Positions 1 through 7,325 of a stretch of DNA of 64,000 nucleotides are shown here, one piece after another. Made by a program: the position numbers and the translations under genes. Numbering within the stretch: position 1 is the stretch's first letter; the number at the start of each line of letters is the position of its first letter. Below the pieces are notes generated by a model, which did not search any database, was not told the origin of the DNA, and worked only from the letters and a program-made list of their open reading frames with translations. The DNA lies in assembly GCA_963759125.1 (NCBI GenBank), contig CAVWXN010000005.1, positions 1,178,001 through 1,242,000 of the forward strand. The letters run 5' to 3'. This DNA is from JABDQA01 sp963759125. Lineage in GTDB: Bacteria > Desulfobacterota > Desulfobulbia > Desulfobulbales > Desulfocapsaceae.

Positions 1-1
1 A

Positions 2-727
2 TCAGATGGACGCACCGCTAGTCTCTACCTGAAAAACGGAGATCTGATCAACGCCGTTTACGGTGACACTGCCGGAATGGATGCGGCTATCGAGATTCTC
101 GGGTGGGATAATGCGGAAATTGAAATGGATCATGTCTGCAGAAACGAATATGTCCTGATCGAAACAGGGATAGAGTCAATACTTCTCAAGGCCCACGGAC
201 TGAAGGATGAGAAGGCTGACACAGAGTCAATTCAGGACTCGATTGATGGAGTCCATAGTGAGGCTGATCCAATCACCGAAATTGATGATAGTGTTGCGGA
301 CAATCCGGCCGGATCTGACGCCTTTGAACAGCCGTTTGAAGATGAGCCCGCCGATATCGAAATTGAAGAATTGGTGCCGGATCACATCAAGGAGATGCTG
401 GTAAAATACACAATTGCACACAAGGCAACGGAAGAGTGCTGCCTGTTCAACGAAGAAAGTCTACCCGAGCAGACAAGAACCGAGGCAAAATGTTCTCAGG
501 TCGAGTTTGATCCGGCTATTTTTATATATCTCACTGGACAGCTGGATGAGGTTTTCCAACTGGGCAACCTGAAATGGATAAATTTTTCAACGGCCAGCCG
601 CCACCATTACCTGTTTTTCAGGCTACGGGGATGCAGTCTGCTGGTGAAGCTAATTAGAGGTGCTCGGCCACAGCTTCTTGGAGCCGAGTATTTGGATATC
701 TTGCAGATGGTGCTGACGAACAACTAA
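2..727 (+). CDS. DUF4388 (PATAN-type) domain protein, 5'-truncated by window edge
   Basis: The reading frame is open from base 2, so the gene starts outside the window; the first internal ATG is at 77. Residues 1-45 of the visible part look like the end of a DUF4388/PATAN domain: a 'G R T A S L Y L K N G D L I N A' strand pattern, then 'GMDAAIEILGW'. PATAN domains are adaptor modules in signalling proteins that often travel with roadblock proteins and small GTPases. A very acidic linker of about 60 residues follows, then a roughly 110-residue C-terminal domain that I do not recognise. Thirty to 45 bases separate it from the roadblock gene downstream, which suggests one operon. The domain call is good; the cellular role is inference. 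Confidence 0.75.
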   Translation, partial: SDGRTASLYLKNGDLINAVYGDTAGMDAAIEILGWDNAEIEMDHVCRNEYVLIETGIESILLKAHGLKDEKADTESIQDSIDGVHSEADPITEIDDSVADNPAGSDAFEQPFEDEPADIEIEELVPDHIKEMLVKYTIAHKATEECCLFNEESLPEQTRTEAKCSQVEFDPAIFIYLTGQLDEVFQLGNLKWINFSTASRHHYLFFRLRGCSLLVKLIRGARPQLLGAEYLDILQMVLTNN

Positions 728-772
728 CTGTTTCAACCATTTTAATTTTCGTTTTACATGGGGGAAATGTCC

Positions 773-1411
773 ATGGCTGGATTTCTCGATGAACTGCAAA
801 GCGTTCCCGGTGTATTTGGTGCGTGTCTGTATCACAGTCAGGAGGGGGTGCTGCAGGCCAATCTGCCGGCAGTGTACACCAGTCAGAAATTGGGCGAGAT
901 CGGGAAAATTCTAACAAGAATTCATGCAGCCGGGCAAATGAATTTCAGCGATTTGACCGATTTGTCGATTTGCTATGACGAATCCACACTTCTAGCACGA
1001 AGGCTGAGTGAGACCATTTTTCTCTTTGTCGTTCTCGATCCCGACTGCAATCAGAATCTGGTGACCATGTCGCTCAATATCATCCAACAGGAACTGAGAG
1101 GCATTGACCTGGTATCTGAATTGAATATGCCCGCTTCGACCGCAAGCGCGGCTACTGCAATGGCGCCGCCCGCCGCTTTGGGAGCTGCAGCAGCAGATGT
1201 GGATCCGATTTTGACTGAAATGAAGAATCTGTTGCCCAAAGTGCTTGGTCCTATGGCTGCGTTGATTTTTGATGAGGCTGTCGATACCTGGAAAGAACAG
1301 GGCGGTGGTTCGAAAAATACCATACCGGCATTGATTCAACTGCTAAATCAGGAAATTGGCGATGAGGAAAAGGTGCAGGTCTATCGGGGTCTGATCGATT
1401 CCATCCTCTGA
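773..1411 (+). CDS. Roadblock/LC7-like protein with C-terminal helical domain
   Basis: The 212-aa protein opens with a roadblock/LC7 fold: 'DELQSVPGVFGACLYH' is the usual first helix and strand ('i.gV.G..v...dG'). An Ala/Pro-rich linker sits near residues 120-140, followed by a helical domain of about 70 residues ('LLPKVLGPMAALIFDEA'). Roadblock proteins regulate or scaffold small Ras-like GTPases such as MglA. ATG 773 is chosen because GGGGGA lies 6-8 bases upstream; ATG 758 has no such signal. The next gene is a second roadblock protein 16 bases downstream. No MglA-type GTPase is visible here, so it may lie left of the window. Confidence 0.75.
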   Translation: MAGFLDELQSVPGVFGACLYHSQEGVLQANLPAVYTSQKLGEIGKILTRIHAAGQMNFSDLTDLSICYDESTLLARRLSETIFLFVVLDPDCNQNLVTMSLNIIQQELRGIDLVSELNMPASTASAATAMAPPAALGAAAADVDPILTEMKNLLPKVLGPMAALIFDEAVDTWKEQGGGSKNTIPALIQLLNQEIGDEEKVQVYRGLIDSIL

Positions 1412-1427
1412 AACAGGGAGAGATGCC

Positions 1428-1772
1428 ATGGCTTCAGCAAAAGATTTCATCAACAGGATTAAAACGGTTGAGGGTGTCGCCGGCTGTCTGCTCGTTCGTG
1501 AGGATGGAACGATGCTCGCTCGTACCCATCGATTTCCCGACGAATATTCTACCCTTCTTATCCTCAGTACCCAATATGCTGAAAACCTTCAGATGGCCGC
1601 GGGATTCAGCTATCTTAGGTTTCTGAGTTTTTATCGGGAAGGAGGCAATCATTACCATATATTCAAATTTCAGAAATTTTACCTCGGCGTAGCCCAGGCC
1701 CGGGAGTGCGATCAGCTAAAAATGCTCAACAGGCTTGACCAGATACTTGGAGCAATAAAAAACGACTCATAA
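1428..1772 (+). CDS. Roadblock/LC7 domain protein
   Basis: A compact 114-aa single-domain roadblock protein. It starts 'MASAKDFINRIKTVEGVAG', followed by 'LLVREDGTMLAR', matching the helix-strand-strand opening of the family, and ends in an amphipathic helix. AGGGAGAG lies directly upstream of ATG 1428. It sits between another roadblock protein and two Cache sensors, all on the same strand with short gaps, so it probably takes part in a membrane-sensor to GTPase or adaptor pathway. Family assignment is from the sequence pattern only. Confidence 0.75.
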   Translation: MASAKDFINRIKTVEGVAGCLLVREDGTMLARTHRFPDEYSTLLILSTQYAENLQMAAGFSYLRFLSFYREGGNHYHIFKFQKFYLGVAQARECDQLKMLNRLDQILGAIKNDS

Positions 1773-1808
1773 GATTGGAATAGCCTGCATACGGGGAGAT
1801 AACACGTC

Positions 1809-2402
1809 ATGAAAACTTGTCGACAACTGATCCCAGCACTGCTTTTGATATTACTACCGATGTCCGGTTTTACCGCTTCCATGGAGATCATCGATGAATT
1901 CGACCTGCAAGTGAGGCAGTGGGCCGAGGAGTGCAGAGAAGATTCGGTGGAGCAGATCGACCTGCTAGTCAGTTCAGGGAAACTGATGGTTTCGCAGTTG
2001 TTCGATACGTTCTATATACCGATCTCAAACACCAACCCCCAGAAGTTTCATACCCAATATGACCGTATTTTCGATGGGGTCATCACACCAATTATTGATC
2101 GATACCTGGCCAAGGACGAGCGACTTATCTTTGTGGTTCTGGTGGATAAAAACGGTTATCTGCCGACGCACAACTCCAAGTATTCGAGGCCGTTGACAGG
2201 CGACAGTGATAATGACGCAAAGTGGAACAGAACCAAGCGGATGTTTAACGATCGCACCGGCCTGGCGGCGGCAAGAAACACCGAACCTTTTTTATTGCAA
2301 CGCTACAGTAGGGATACCGGTGAAGAACTGGGCGACCTGTCGGTTCCTATCATGCTGCACGACAGGCATTGGGGAGCTGTGCGAATTGGATATAAACGCT
2401 AA
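1809..2402 (+). CDS. Secreted Cache-like sensor domain protein
   Basis: The 197-aa protein has a signal peptide (basic start, hydrophobic residues 8-22, cleavage near 'GFTAS'). The rest is a single Cache-like ligand-binding domain with the block 'DKNGYLPTHNSKYSRPLTGD', then 'NRTKRMFNDRTGLAAARN', a 'RDTGEELGDLSVPI' segment and a final 'HWGAVRIGY'. The same blocks occur in the same order in the next gene, so the two are paralogues. Such domains are usually the periplasmic part of chemoreceptors. Here there is no second membrane segment or cytoplasmic part, so the product should be free in the periplasm. GGGGAGA stands upstream of the ATG. Confidence 0.75.
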   Translation: MKTCRQLIPALLLILLPMSGFTASMEIIDEFDLQVRQWAEECREDSVEQIDLLVSSGKLMVSQLFDTFYIPISNTNPQKFHTQYDRIFDGVITPIIDRYLAKDERLIFVVLVDKNGYLPTHNSKYSRPLTGDSDNDAKWNRTKRMFNDRTGLAAARNTEPFLLQRYSRDTGEELGDLSVPIMLHDRHWGAVRIGYKR

Positions 2403-2438
2403 TTGTACCGTTAACGCTAAAATCAGGGAGGGGGCATC

Positions 2439-3332
2439 GTGTTCAATAAAGTGAGTGTTAAAGTCGCATTGAAAGTTAATCTTGCATTGTTGATAGTTAT
2501 TGCAATTGGAACCTACTACATCATCAGCCAGCAGAGTGCGAGTTTGGAAAAACAGCTTCTCGAACGAGGCCGAATCGAGTCAGTGATTGGCGCGAAGCAG
2601 ATCAGTAAAGTCATAGAGGAAGCAATAGACAACGGGGTTTTTACGGTAACCGATGCCTTTGACATGGACTATCAGGAAATACCCGGGTTCGAGCCCAAGA
2701 AATACCACACCAAATACGATTTTTATCTGGATAAAGCCATTCTGTCGCTTCAGGATGAGTTTTTGAAAGATGAGAGCGTTGTATATGCAGTTGCCGTCGA
2801 TATCAATGGTTACCTGCCCACCCATAATACCCGCTACCAGCAGCCGATCACCGGTGACCAGCAGAAGGATCTGGTCGGTAATAGGACCAAGCGGATATTT
2901 AATGACCCGATCGGCATTGCTGCGGCCAAAAACGAGCAGGAGGCATTTCGCCAGGTGTATCATCGGGATACCGGTGAGACCATGTGGGATATTTCCAGCC
3001 CCATTATGATAAAAGGCAAACACTGGGGTGGGTTCAGGATCGGTTTTTCCCTTGAAAAAACCATGGCTGCTAAGCAGACGCTCACCAGGACGCTGATAAT
3101 TATCATGCTGTTGATCCTGATTGTATCTCTGATCATGGTTTTTGTGGTTGTTAATTCATCGCTTAAACCGCTCACCCATTTTACCCGGATCGCTTCTGAG
3201 CTGGCAGATGGTAAAGTCGATCAGAAAATCGAATCGAAGAGTAAGGATGAGATTGGTCAACTTGCAGACGTGCTGGAACGCCTGCGTGTGAGTCTAAAAG
3301 CGGCGATGGATCGATTGACCAGAAAAAAATAA
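2439..3332 (+). CDS. Membrane Cache-HAMP sensor without output domain
   Basis: The 297-aa protein has a first membrane helix at about residues 12-30, a periplasmic Cache-like domain (31-205), a second membrane helix (about 217-237) and a HAMP domain (about 238-290, starting 'SSLKPLTHFTRIASELADG'). It ends there: there is no methyl-accepting, kinase or cyclase domain. The Cache part shares 'DINGYLPTHNTRYQQPITGD' and 'NRTKRIFNDPIGIAAAKN' with the gene before it. GGGAGGGG lies upstream of the start codon. The likely role is to pass a periplasmic signal to separate cytoplasmic partners, and the roadblock/PATAN neighbours are obvious candidates. That link is inference. Confidence 0.8.
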   Translation: MFNKVSVKVALKVNLALLIVIAIGTYYIISQQSASLEKQLLERGRIESVIGAKQISKVIEEAIDNGVFTVTDAFDMDYQEIPGFEPKKYHTKYDFYLDKAILSLQDEFLKDESVVYAVAVDINGYLPTHNTRYQQPITGDQQKDLVGNRTKRIFNDPIGIAAAKNEQEAFRQVYHRDTGETMWDISSPIMIKGKHWGGFRIGFSLEKTMAAKQTLTRTLIIIMLLILIVSLIMVFVVVNSSLKPLTHFTRIASELADGKVDQKIESKSKDEIGQLADVLERLRVSLKAAMDRLTRKK

Positions 3333-3377
3333 TGAACCAACTGACGGATTGACGAGTTGTTATCCTGAGTAATGAAT

Positions 3378-3411
3378 ATCCCGCATCAGAATTGCCCCGC
3401 TGATGCGGGAT
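3378..3411 (+). terminator. Perfect 12-bp hairpin after the roadblock/Cache operon
   Basis: ATCCCGCATCAG at 3378-3389 is exactly inverted at 3400-3411 around a 10-base loop, 45 bases after the stop codon of the Cache-HAMP gene. No run of T follows, so it is a weak intrinsic terminator at best, or an mRNA 3'-end stabiliser. Confidence 0.45.
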
Positions 3412-3887
3412 TGATCCCTTGTCCGTCTGGTTTAGGCTGGTCTGGATATGGCGAGCCATGGGAGAACAACACATTGATGGTAGAGCGGCCGAGATAGACA
3501 GCAGATTCAAAGAGCAGCAATCCATGGCTTCCATAGGAGGGTGACATGATATCAGTGAACCCAGCAAACCTTTATTCGCTGGGCGCCACGATAACGCACT
3601 TTTATTTTGAAATTCCCGGAAATCCCGTCTCTGCCTATAGGCGTTTCAGAATTTACCTCAGACCGGTGCTTGGATAATCCTTGGAAAGCTTATTGAAGTA
3701 GAGCCAGGCAGGATTAATAGCCATCCTGATCAGGTAATTTCAGCAACTTTATATGGAACTTAACAGTGCTAAATCGAAGGTAGGTGTTTCTGTCCATCTC
3801 TGCTTTCCTGTAGGTAAATCGCTCGGTCGTTCTAAACTGTAGATGAACAGTTTGTCTACGTAATGACCATTTTTTGGGTTTTAATAG
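3412..3887. other. Intergenic stretch without a convincing gene
   Basis: This region lies between the convergent Cache-HAMP gene and the EamA transporter. A 43-codon frame at 3546-3677 has a strong AGGAGGG in front but resembles nothing I know. The rest shows no coding pattern on either strand. Confidence 0.5.
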
Positions 3888-4790
3888 TTATGCTGCCCTG
3901 TGTTTCTCCTTTTCAATAAGTATCATTCGTCCACCTACTACCATAAATATACCCCCCAATATCATAAAGGCTGCCACAGTTAATCGAAGTGTTATCAGCT
4001 CTGCCATGAATATCACCCCTCCAAGAGCAGCAATTACCGGAACAGCTAGCTGTGAAACCGCAGCTTGGGTCGCGGTTATACTTTTTAACGCGGTGTACCA
4101 GATAGTGTAGCCCAGCCCGGATGTAATGGCACCAGACAAGATTGCCAACATCGCACCAGTGGTGGTGATATGAAAATCACCGAAGGCTGCAATCAGAATT
4201 ACGAGGGTTAGCGGCATCGAGCGCAAAAAGTTATAAGCAGTATCTGCCAGGGGATTGTCAGAGCCCCGTCCTAGCAGAGTGTAAAATCCCCAGGCTGCGC
4301 CTGCGATCGACATGAGGATGAACCCAAGCATAGATGGTGCTGATACTCCGGGAAGAAGAAGATAGACCAATCCCGCAAATGAGATGGCCAGGCCAACCCA
4401 TTCAATCCAGAGTAACTTATTTCCTCTAACTAGCGAGACACCTACAATTGTTGTCTGCACGGAACCAAATAATATGAGAGCGCCGGTTCCTGTATCTAAC
4501 TCTAGGTAAGCATAAGAAAATGTTACCGCATAGAGAAACAGCATTAACCCCGCAGACCAGCTCCCCATACTTCTGGTCGGTGAAAGTCCGGCCCTGACAA
4601 AAAGAATCAGAAATAAAGCAACTGCGCCAGATAGTAAACGAATGCAAGTGAACCCGGCAGCATCAATAGCTTCTGTTCCCAAAGCGAAGCGGCATAGTAT
4701 CGAATTTGCAGCGAATGCCGTAAGCGCACATGAGGTCAAGAGGAAGACTTTCAGTACCGTTTTCCAGGAGTGTGTCGTGTCACTTTCCAT
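3888..4790 (-). CDS. EamA/DMT family transporter
   Basis: The 300-aa protein is almost entirely hydrophobic, with about ten predicted membrane helices arranged as two EamA repeats. Each repeat begins with the family's 'aan..l.r.al' type helix and contains a conserved small-residue 'GAI.sgl.Y' turn (here 'SGAITSGLGYTIWYTALK'). Drug/metabolite transporters of this type export amino acids, metabolites or nucleosides across the inner membrane; the substrate cannot be read from the sequence. The gene stands alone between an empty region and a methyltransferase fragment. Confidence 0.85.
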   Translation of the reverse strand: MESDTTHSWKTVLKVFLLTSCALTAFAANSILCRFALGTEAIDAAGFTCIRLLSGAVALFLILFVRAGLSPTRSMGSWSAGLMLFLYAVTFSYAYLELDTGTGALILFGSVQTTIVGVSLVRGNKLLWIEWVGLAISFAGLVYLLLPGVSAPSMLGFILMSIAGAAWGFYTLLGRGSDNPLADTAYNFLRSMPLTLVILIAAFGDFHITTTGAMLAILSGAITSGLGYTIWYTALKSITATQAAVSQLAVPVIAALGGVIFMAELITLRLTVAAFMILGGIFMVVGGRMILIEKEKHRAA

Positions 4791-4923
4791 TAAGGTATTA
4801 CTGAGCAGGATTTGTCCAGTTTCAATCCTTTTTAATGAATAATCAATGAGTTACATGGTCTACAGTATCAGGGGATTACACAAGATTCGGTTGCTTGATC
4901 TCTGCTATTTTGTGGCCTTGAAG

Positions 4924-5091
4924 TTAACACTCAACTATCTCCGTTAACCACCTGCCCGAATGGAAATGAAATCCTTTTATAGGGGGCTTGGCAACTTCAT
5001 CATACTCCCTGCTGATCGCCTGGCGCAAATCATCTACTCTGATTCCGGCAAGGGTGACTTGCTCGGGCAGTGGGTCAGCTCTCAGACTCAT
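4924..5091 (-). pseudogene. N-terminal stump of an ArsM-like SAM methyltransferase
   Basis: Read on the minus strand from ATG 5091, the 55-codon frame includes 'DDLRQAISREYDEVA' and 'KGFHFHSGR'. This resembles the opening of arsenite-methyltransferase-like class I methyltransferases ('YDeVA..P.kgFHFHtGr.la'). The frame stops after 'LTEIVEC', before any SAM-binding glycine motif. The domain that would bind SAM and substrate is absent from the rest of the gap, so this is a remnant with no expected activity. It lies just downstream of the FAD oxidase on the same strand. Identification rests on a short but distinctive motif. Confidence 0.5.
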
Positions 5092-5180
5092 GACCAAACT
5101 CACTGCCCGGCAAATAGAAGTTCAATCTGGGTTTTCTGGTCTTTCCATGGTCACTGGGACGAGATCGGCAGGGCCTCAAG

Positions 5181-6569
5181 TCATGCAGATGGTTTTATAT
5201 TCTGATTAAGGCTAAACATATTCGTTGGGTCGTACTTGTCCTTCAACCGAACCAGTCGATCCCAGGTCGACTGGGTATAGGCGTCTTTTACCCGGTCTTC
5301 GCCTTCCTCACTGAGAAAGTTGACATACACCCCTTGGGAGAAAGGTTCTGTTGCCTGGTGAAACTCCCGTGCCCACGCGAGACATTTCTCGTCATCGTTC
5401 TGATCCCTCCAGCGCGTGTGTATGTTCAACACAAAAGGGGTGAAACGGTGAGCGAAAGCTGTCGCGTCTTCCGCGACACGGCTTGGAGCCCCTGCCATGT
5501 GCGGAATAAAAACTTCGCACTCTTCTGTTGGCAGGGTTTGAGCAAAGTGAAGAACCTGGTCAATGCATCCTGATGAAAGATCCTTCAAATGATGAGATTT
5601 CCAATAATTTCTTGCCCCGTGTGCGACCAATCCATCAAACATCGATTGCCACCCGGTCCAAGGGCTAAATCCGATGTGTTCCCCATGAGATTCGCCATGT
5701 GATCGTATCGGCTCGATGAGTTTTTCCCCTTCGGCTTGGTCGCCGAGGTAGACAAAGGGAACCAGGACCATAAGTTGACCATGGACATCCTCAGGAAGAA
5801 ATGGCAACGGCGGGGCCTTCCTTACTACCATCCACACCGTCATTTCGTCAGGGAGCGATTGTACATATTCCTGGTGAAATGATATGTAGTCTTGGGCATT
5901 CTCAAATTTCTTGGCAATCACACCAGAAAAAACTTCGGTTCCTATCTCGGCGCAGTTGAACTCGAATGAAGTAACTATCCCAAAGTTGCCACCACCGCCT
6001 CTTATTCCCCAGAACAGATCCTCGTTTTCGTTCTGACTGACATGGATAAGATCTCCGTGAGCGTTAACAACCTCTGCTGACAGGAGATTATCCACTGATA
6101 GACCGTGTTTGCGGCTGATCCAGCCAAATCCACCGCCCAGGGCCAAGCCGCCGACTCCTGTATGCGACACAATCCCAGCTGAGACGGCCAATCCATGAAG
6201 CTGTGTTTCACTGTCTACATCTCCTAGAAGAGCTCCTCCATCGACTCGAGCTGTTTTCATTTTGGGGTCAACATAGACCCGGCGCATAAGAGAGAGGTCA
6301 ATGACAATACCATCATCACACGTTGCCTTGCCGGCAGAATTATGCCCACCTCCCTTTACCGCAACCAGCAAGTTGTTATCTCTGGCAAAGTTGACGGCTT
6401 GAATAACATCTGCCGTACAAATACACTGAGCTATCAGCGCAGGATGTTTGTCAAACATGCCGTTCCATATTTTTCGGGCGTAATCATAATGGCTGTCATC
6501 GGGTGTGATGAGATAGCCACGAAATACAGACTTCAGTTGAGCAATTTGAGCGCTAGATAAAGCAGTCAT
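5181..6569 (-). CDS. FAD-dependent oxidase, berberine-bridge/FAD_binding_4 type
   Basis: The 462-aa protein has an N-terminal PCMH-type FAD domain and a C-terminal berberine-bridge (BBE) segment ending 'YDPTNMFSLNQNI', the usual C-terminal signature. Residues 71-80 contain 'VKGGGHNSAG'; the His (about 76) aligns with the residue that carries 8-alpha-linked FAD in this family. 'GLALGGGFGWISRKHGLSVDNL' and 'GIRGGGGNFGIVTSFEF' are the family's flavin-binding loops. Substrates are typically sugars, alcohols or secondary metabolites and are not predictable here. No signal peptide is seen. The gene is preceded by a GEMM riboswitch with terminator (6636-6735), so expression should respond to a cyclic dinucleotide. 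Confidence 0.88.
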   Translation of the reverse strand: MTALSSAQIAQLKSVFRGYLITPDDSHYDYARKIWNGMFDKHPALIAQCICTADVIQAVNFARDNNLLVAVKGGGHNSAGKATCDDGIVIDLSLMRRVYVDPKMKTARVDGGALLGDVDSETQLHGLAVSAGIVSHTGVGGLALGGGFGWISRKHGLSVDNLLSAEVVNAHGDLIHVSQNENEDLFWGIRGGGGNFGIVTSFEFNCAEIGTEVFSGVIAKKFENAQDYISFHQEYVQSLPDEMTVWMVVRKAPPLPFLPEDVHGQLMVLVPFVYLGDQAEGEKLIEPIRSHGESHGEHIGFSPWTGWQSMFDGLVAHGARNYWKSHHLKDLSSGCIDQVLHFAQTLPTEECEVFIPHMAGAPSRVAEDATAFAHRFTPFVLNIHTRWRDQNDDEKCLAWAREFHQATEPFSQGVYVNFLSEEGEDRVKDAYTQSTWDRLVRLKDKYDPTNMFSLNQNIKPSA

Positions 6570-6635
6570 CTTATTACCTCCAGGCCGGTTGAGAGGAAAT
6601 CTAATTTAAGGAGAGCCGGCTTATAGAAGACTCTG

Positions 6636-6735
6636 AAAAGAATAAGCCGAGTCACCACCTATGATGGCAACTCGGCTATCTCATTAAGACCCGTAGCTTT
6701 CCGTCCCTGTTTTACAGCAGGTTTGGTTTTCTACA
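6636..6735 (-). promoter_or_regulatory. GEMM-I (cyclic dinucleotide) riboswitch with terminator
   Basis: On the minus strand the leader contains 'CCAAACC', then 'GGGACGGAAAGC', 'TACGGGTCT' and 'TAGCCGAGTTGCC' in the order and spacing of GEMM-I (c-di-GMP-I) aptamers. The last block is also the 5' arm of a terminator: AGCCGAGT pairs with ACTCGGCT (plus positions 6645-6652 and 6670-6677), followed by TATTCTTTT. Aptamer and terminator folds therefore compete, which suggests that ligand turns the FAD oxidase gene on. Positions that match G bases in well-known c-di-GMP aptamers are A here, so a cGAMP-type ligand is possible. Confidence 0.85.
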
Positions 6736-6766
6736 TCAACAAATTTGTGGTAAACAGTACCCTCTA

Positions 6767-6795
6767 ACAATATACCACATTGTGGCATTGATCAA
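6767..6795 (-). promoter_or_regulatory. Promoter with palindromic operator in its spacer
   Basis: Minus strand: TTGATC (-35, plus 6790-6795), a 17-base spacer and TATTGT (-10, plus 6767-6772). The spacer holds the palindrome GCCACAATGTGG. The predicted start lies about 25-30 bases before the GEMM aptamer. The same palindrome at the same place is found in the promoter at 56958-56986. Confidence 0.6.
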
Positions 6796-6854
6796 GTGGT
6801 GGGAAACTTGTCTCAACATCTGGTGAAGAGCTGGGAGGACTCGATAAAATAAGA

Positions 6855-7325
6855 CTATTTTTCCATGGCGGTCACGCCTGTGCGGGCTATCTCTATGATG
6901 TGTTCTCTACCTACCTTATCGAGAAAATTGTCAATCTGTGCTGTCGAGCCTGCCAGTTGGATAATTTGAATGTCTTTGCTCTTTTTATCGAGCACTTCAA
7001 AATTGTAGCGGCCCTTAAATGCTTTTAGATGCTCGGAGTCGACTTCAAGTTTGATAATTGCCGCTTCGCGCCAATAGCTTTTATTGGTATCAAGCTCTTT
7101 GGCAGAAATGACCTCGGTGAATTTCTCCAGTTGTTTTATTACCTGGGTGACCTTGGCAATATCGTCCTCCCGAAGCGTAATCGTCATCCTGCTTATTCCT
7201 TTAACCCGCGAGCTGCATACCGTGAGTGTATCGACATTATACATTTTCTTGCGAATCAGCATCGACACCTTGTTGAGGACACCCGGGCGATCATGCATAA
7301 ATGCTAGAATGGCTCTTCTCTTCAT
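6855..7325 (-). CDS. ilvN: Acetolactate synthase small (regulatory) subunit
   Basis: The 156-aa protein has an N-terminal ACT domain ('DRPGVLNKVSMLIRKKMYNV' followed by 'GISRMTITL') and the C-terminal IlvN domain ('IARTGVTAMEK' ending). It binds the catalytic subunit and confers valine feedback control in branched-chain amino-acid synthesis. Its start codon overlaps the stop of ilvB by an ATGA, so the two are translationally coupled. The length is normal for the short class of small subunits. Confidence 0.93.
   Translation of the reverse strand: MKRRAILAFMHDRPGVLNKVSMLIRKKMYNVDTLTVCSSRVKGISRMTITLREDDIAKVTQVIKQLEKFTEVISAKELDTNKSYWREAAIIKLEVDSEHLKAFKGRYNFEVLDKKSKDIQIIQLAGSTAQIDNFLDKVGREHIIEIARTGVTAMEK

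Noticed and set aside
3546..3677. 43-codon frame with a strong AGGAGGG site
   Set aside because: The product resembles nothing known, has no conserved pattern and no partner gene; the site may be chance in a 550-base gap.
4960..5205. 81-codon plus-strand frame
   Set aside because: It is the antisense of the ArsM-like stump; the minus-strand product carries the recognisable motif.
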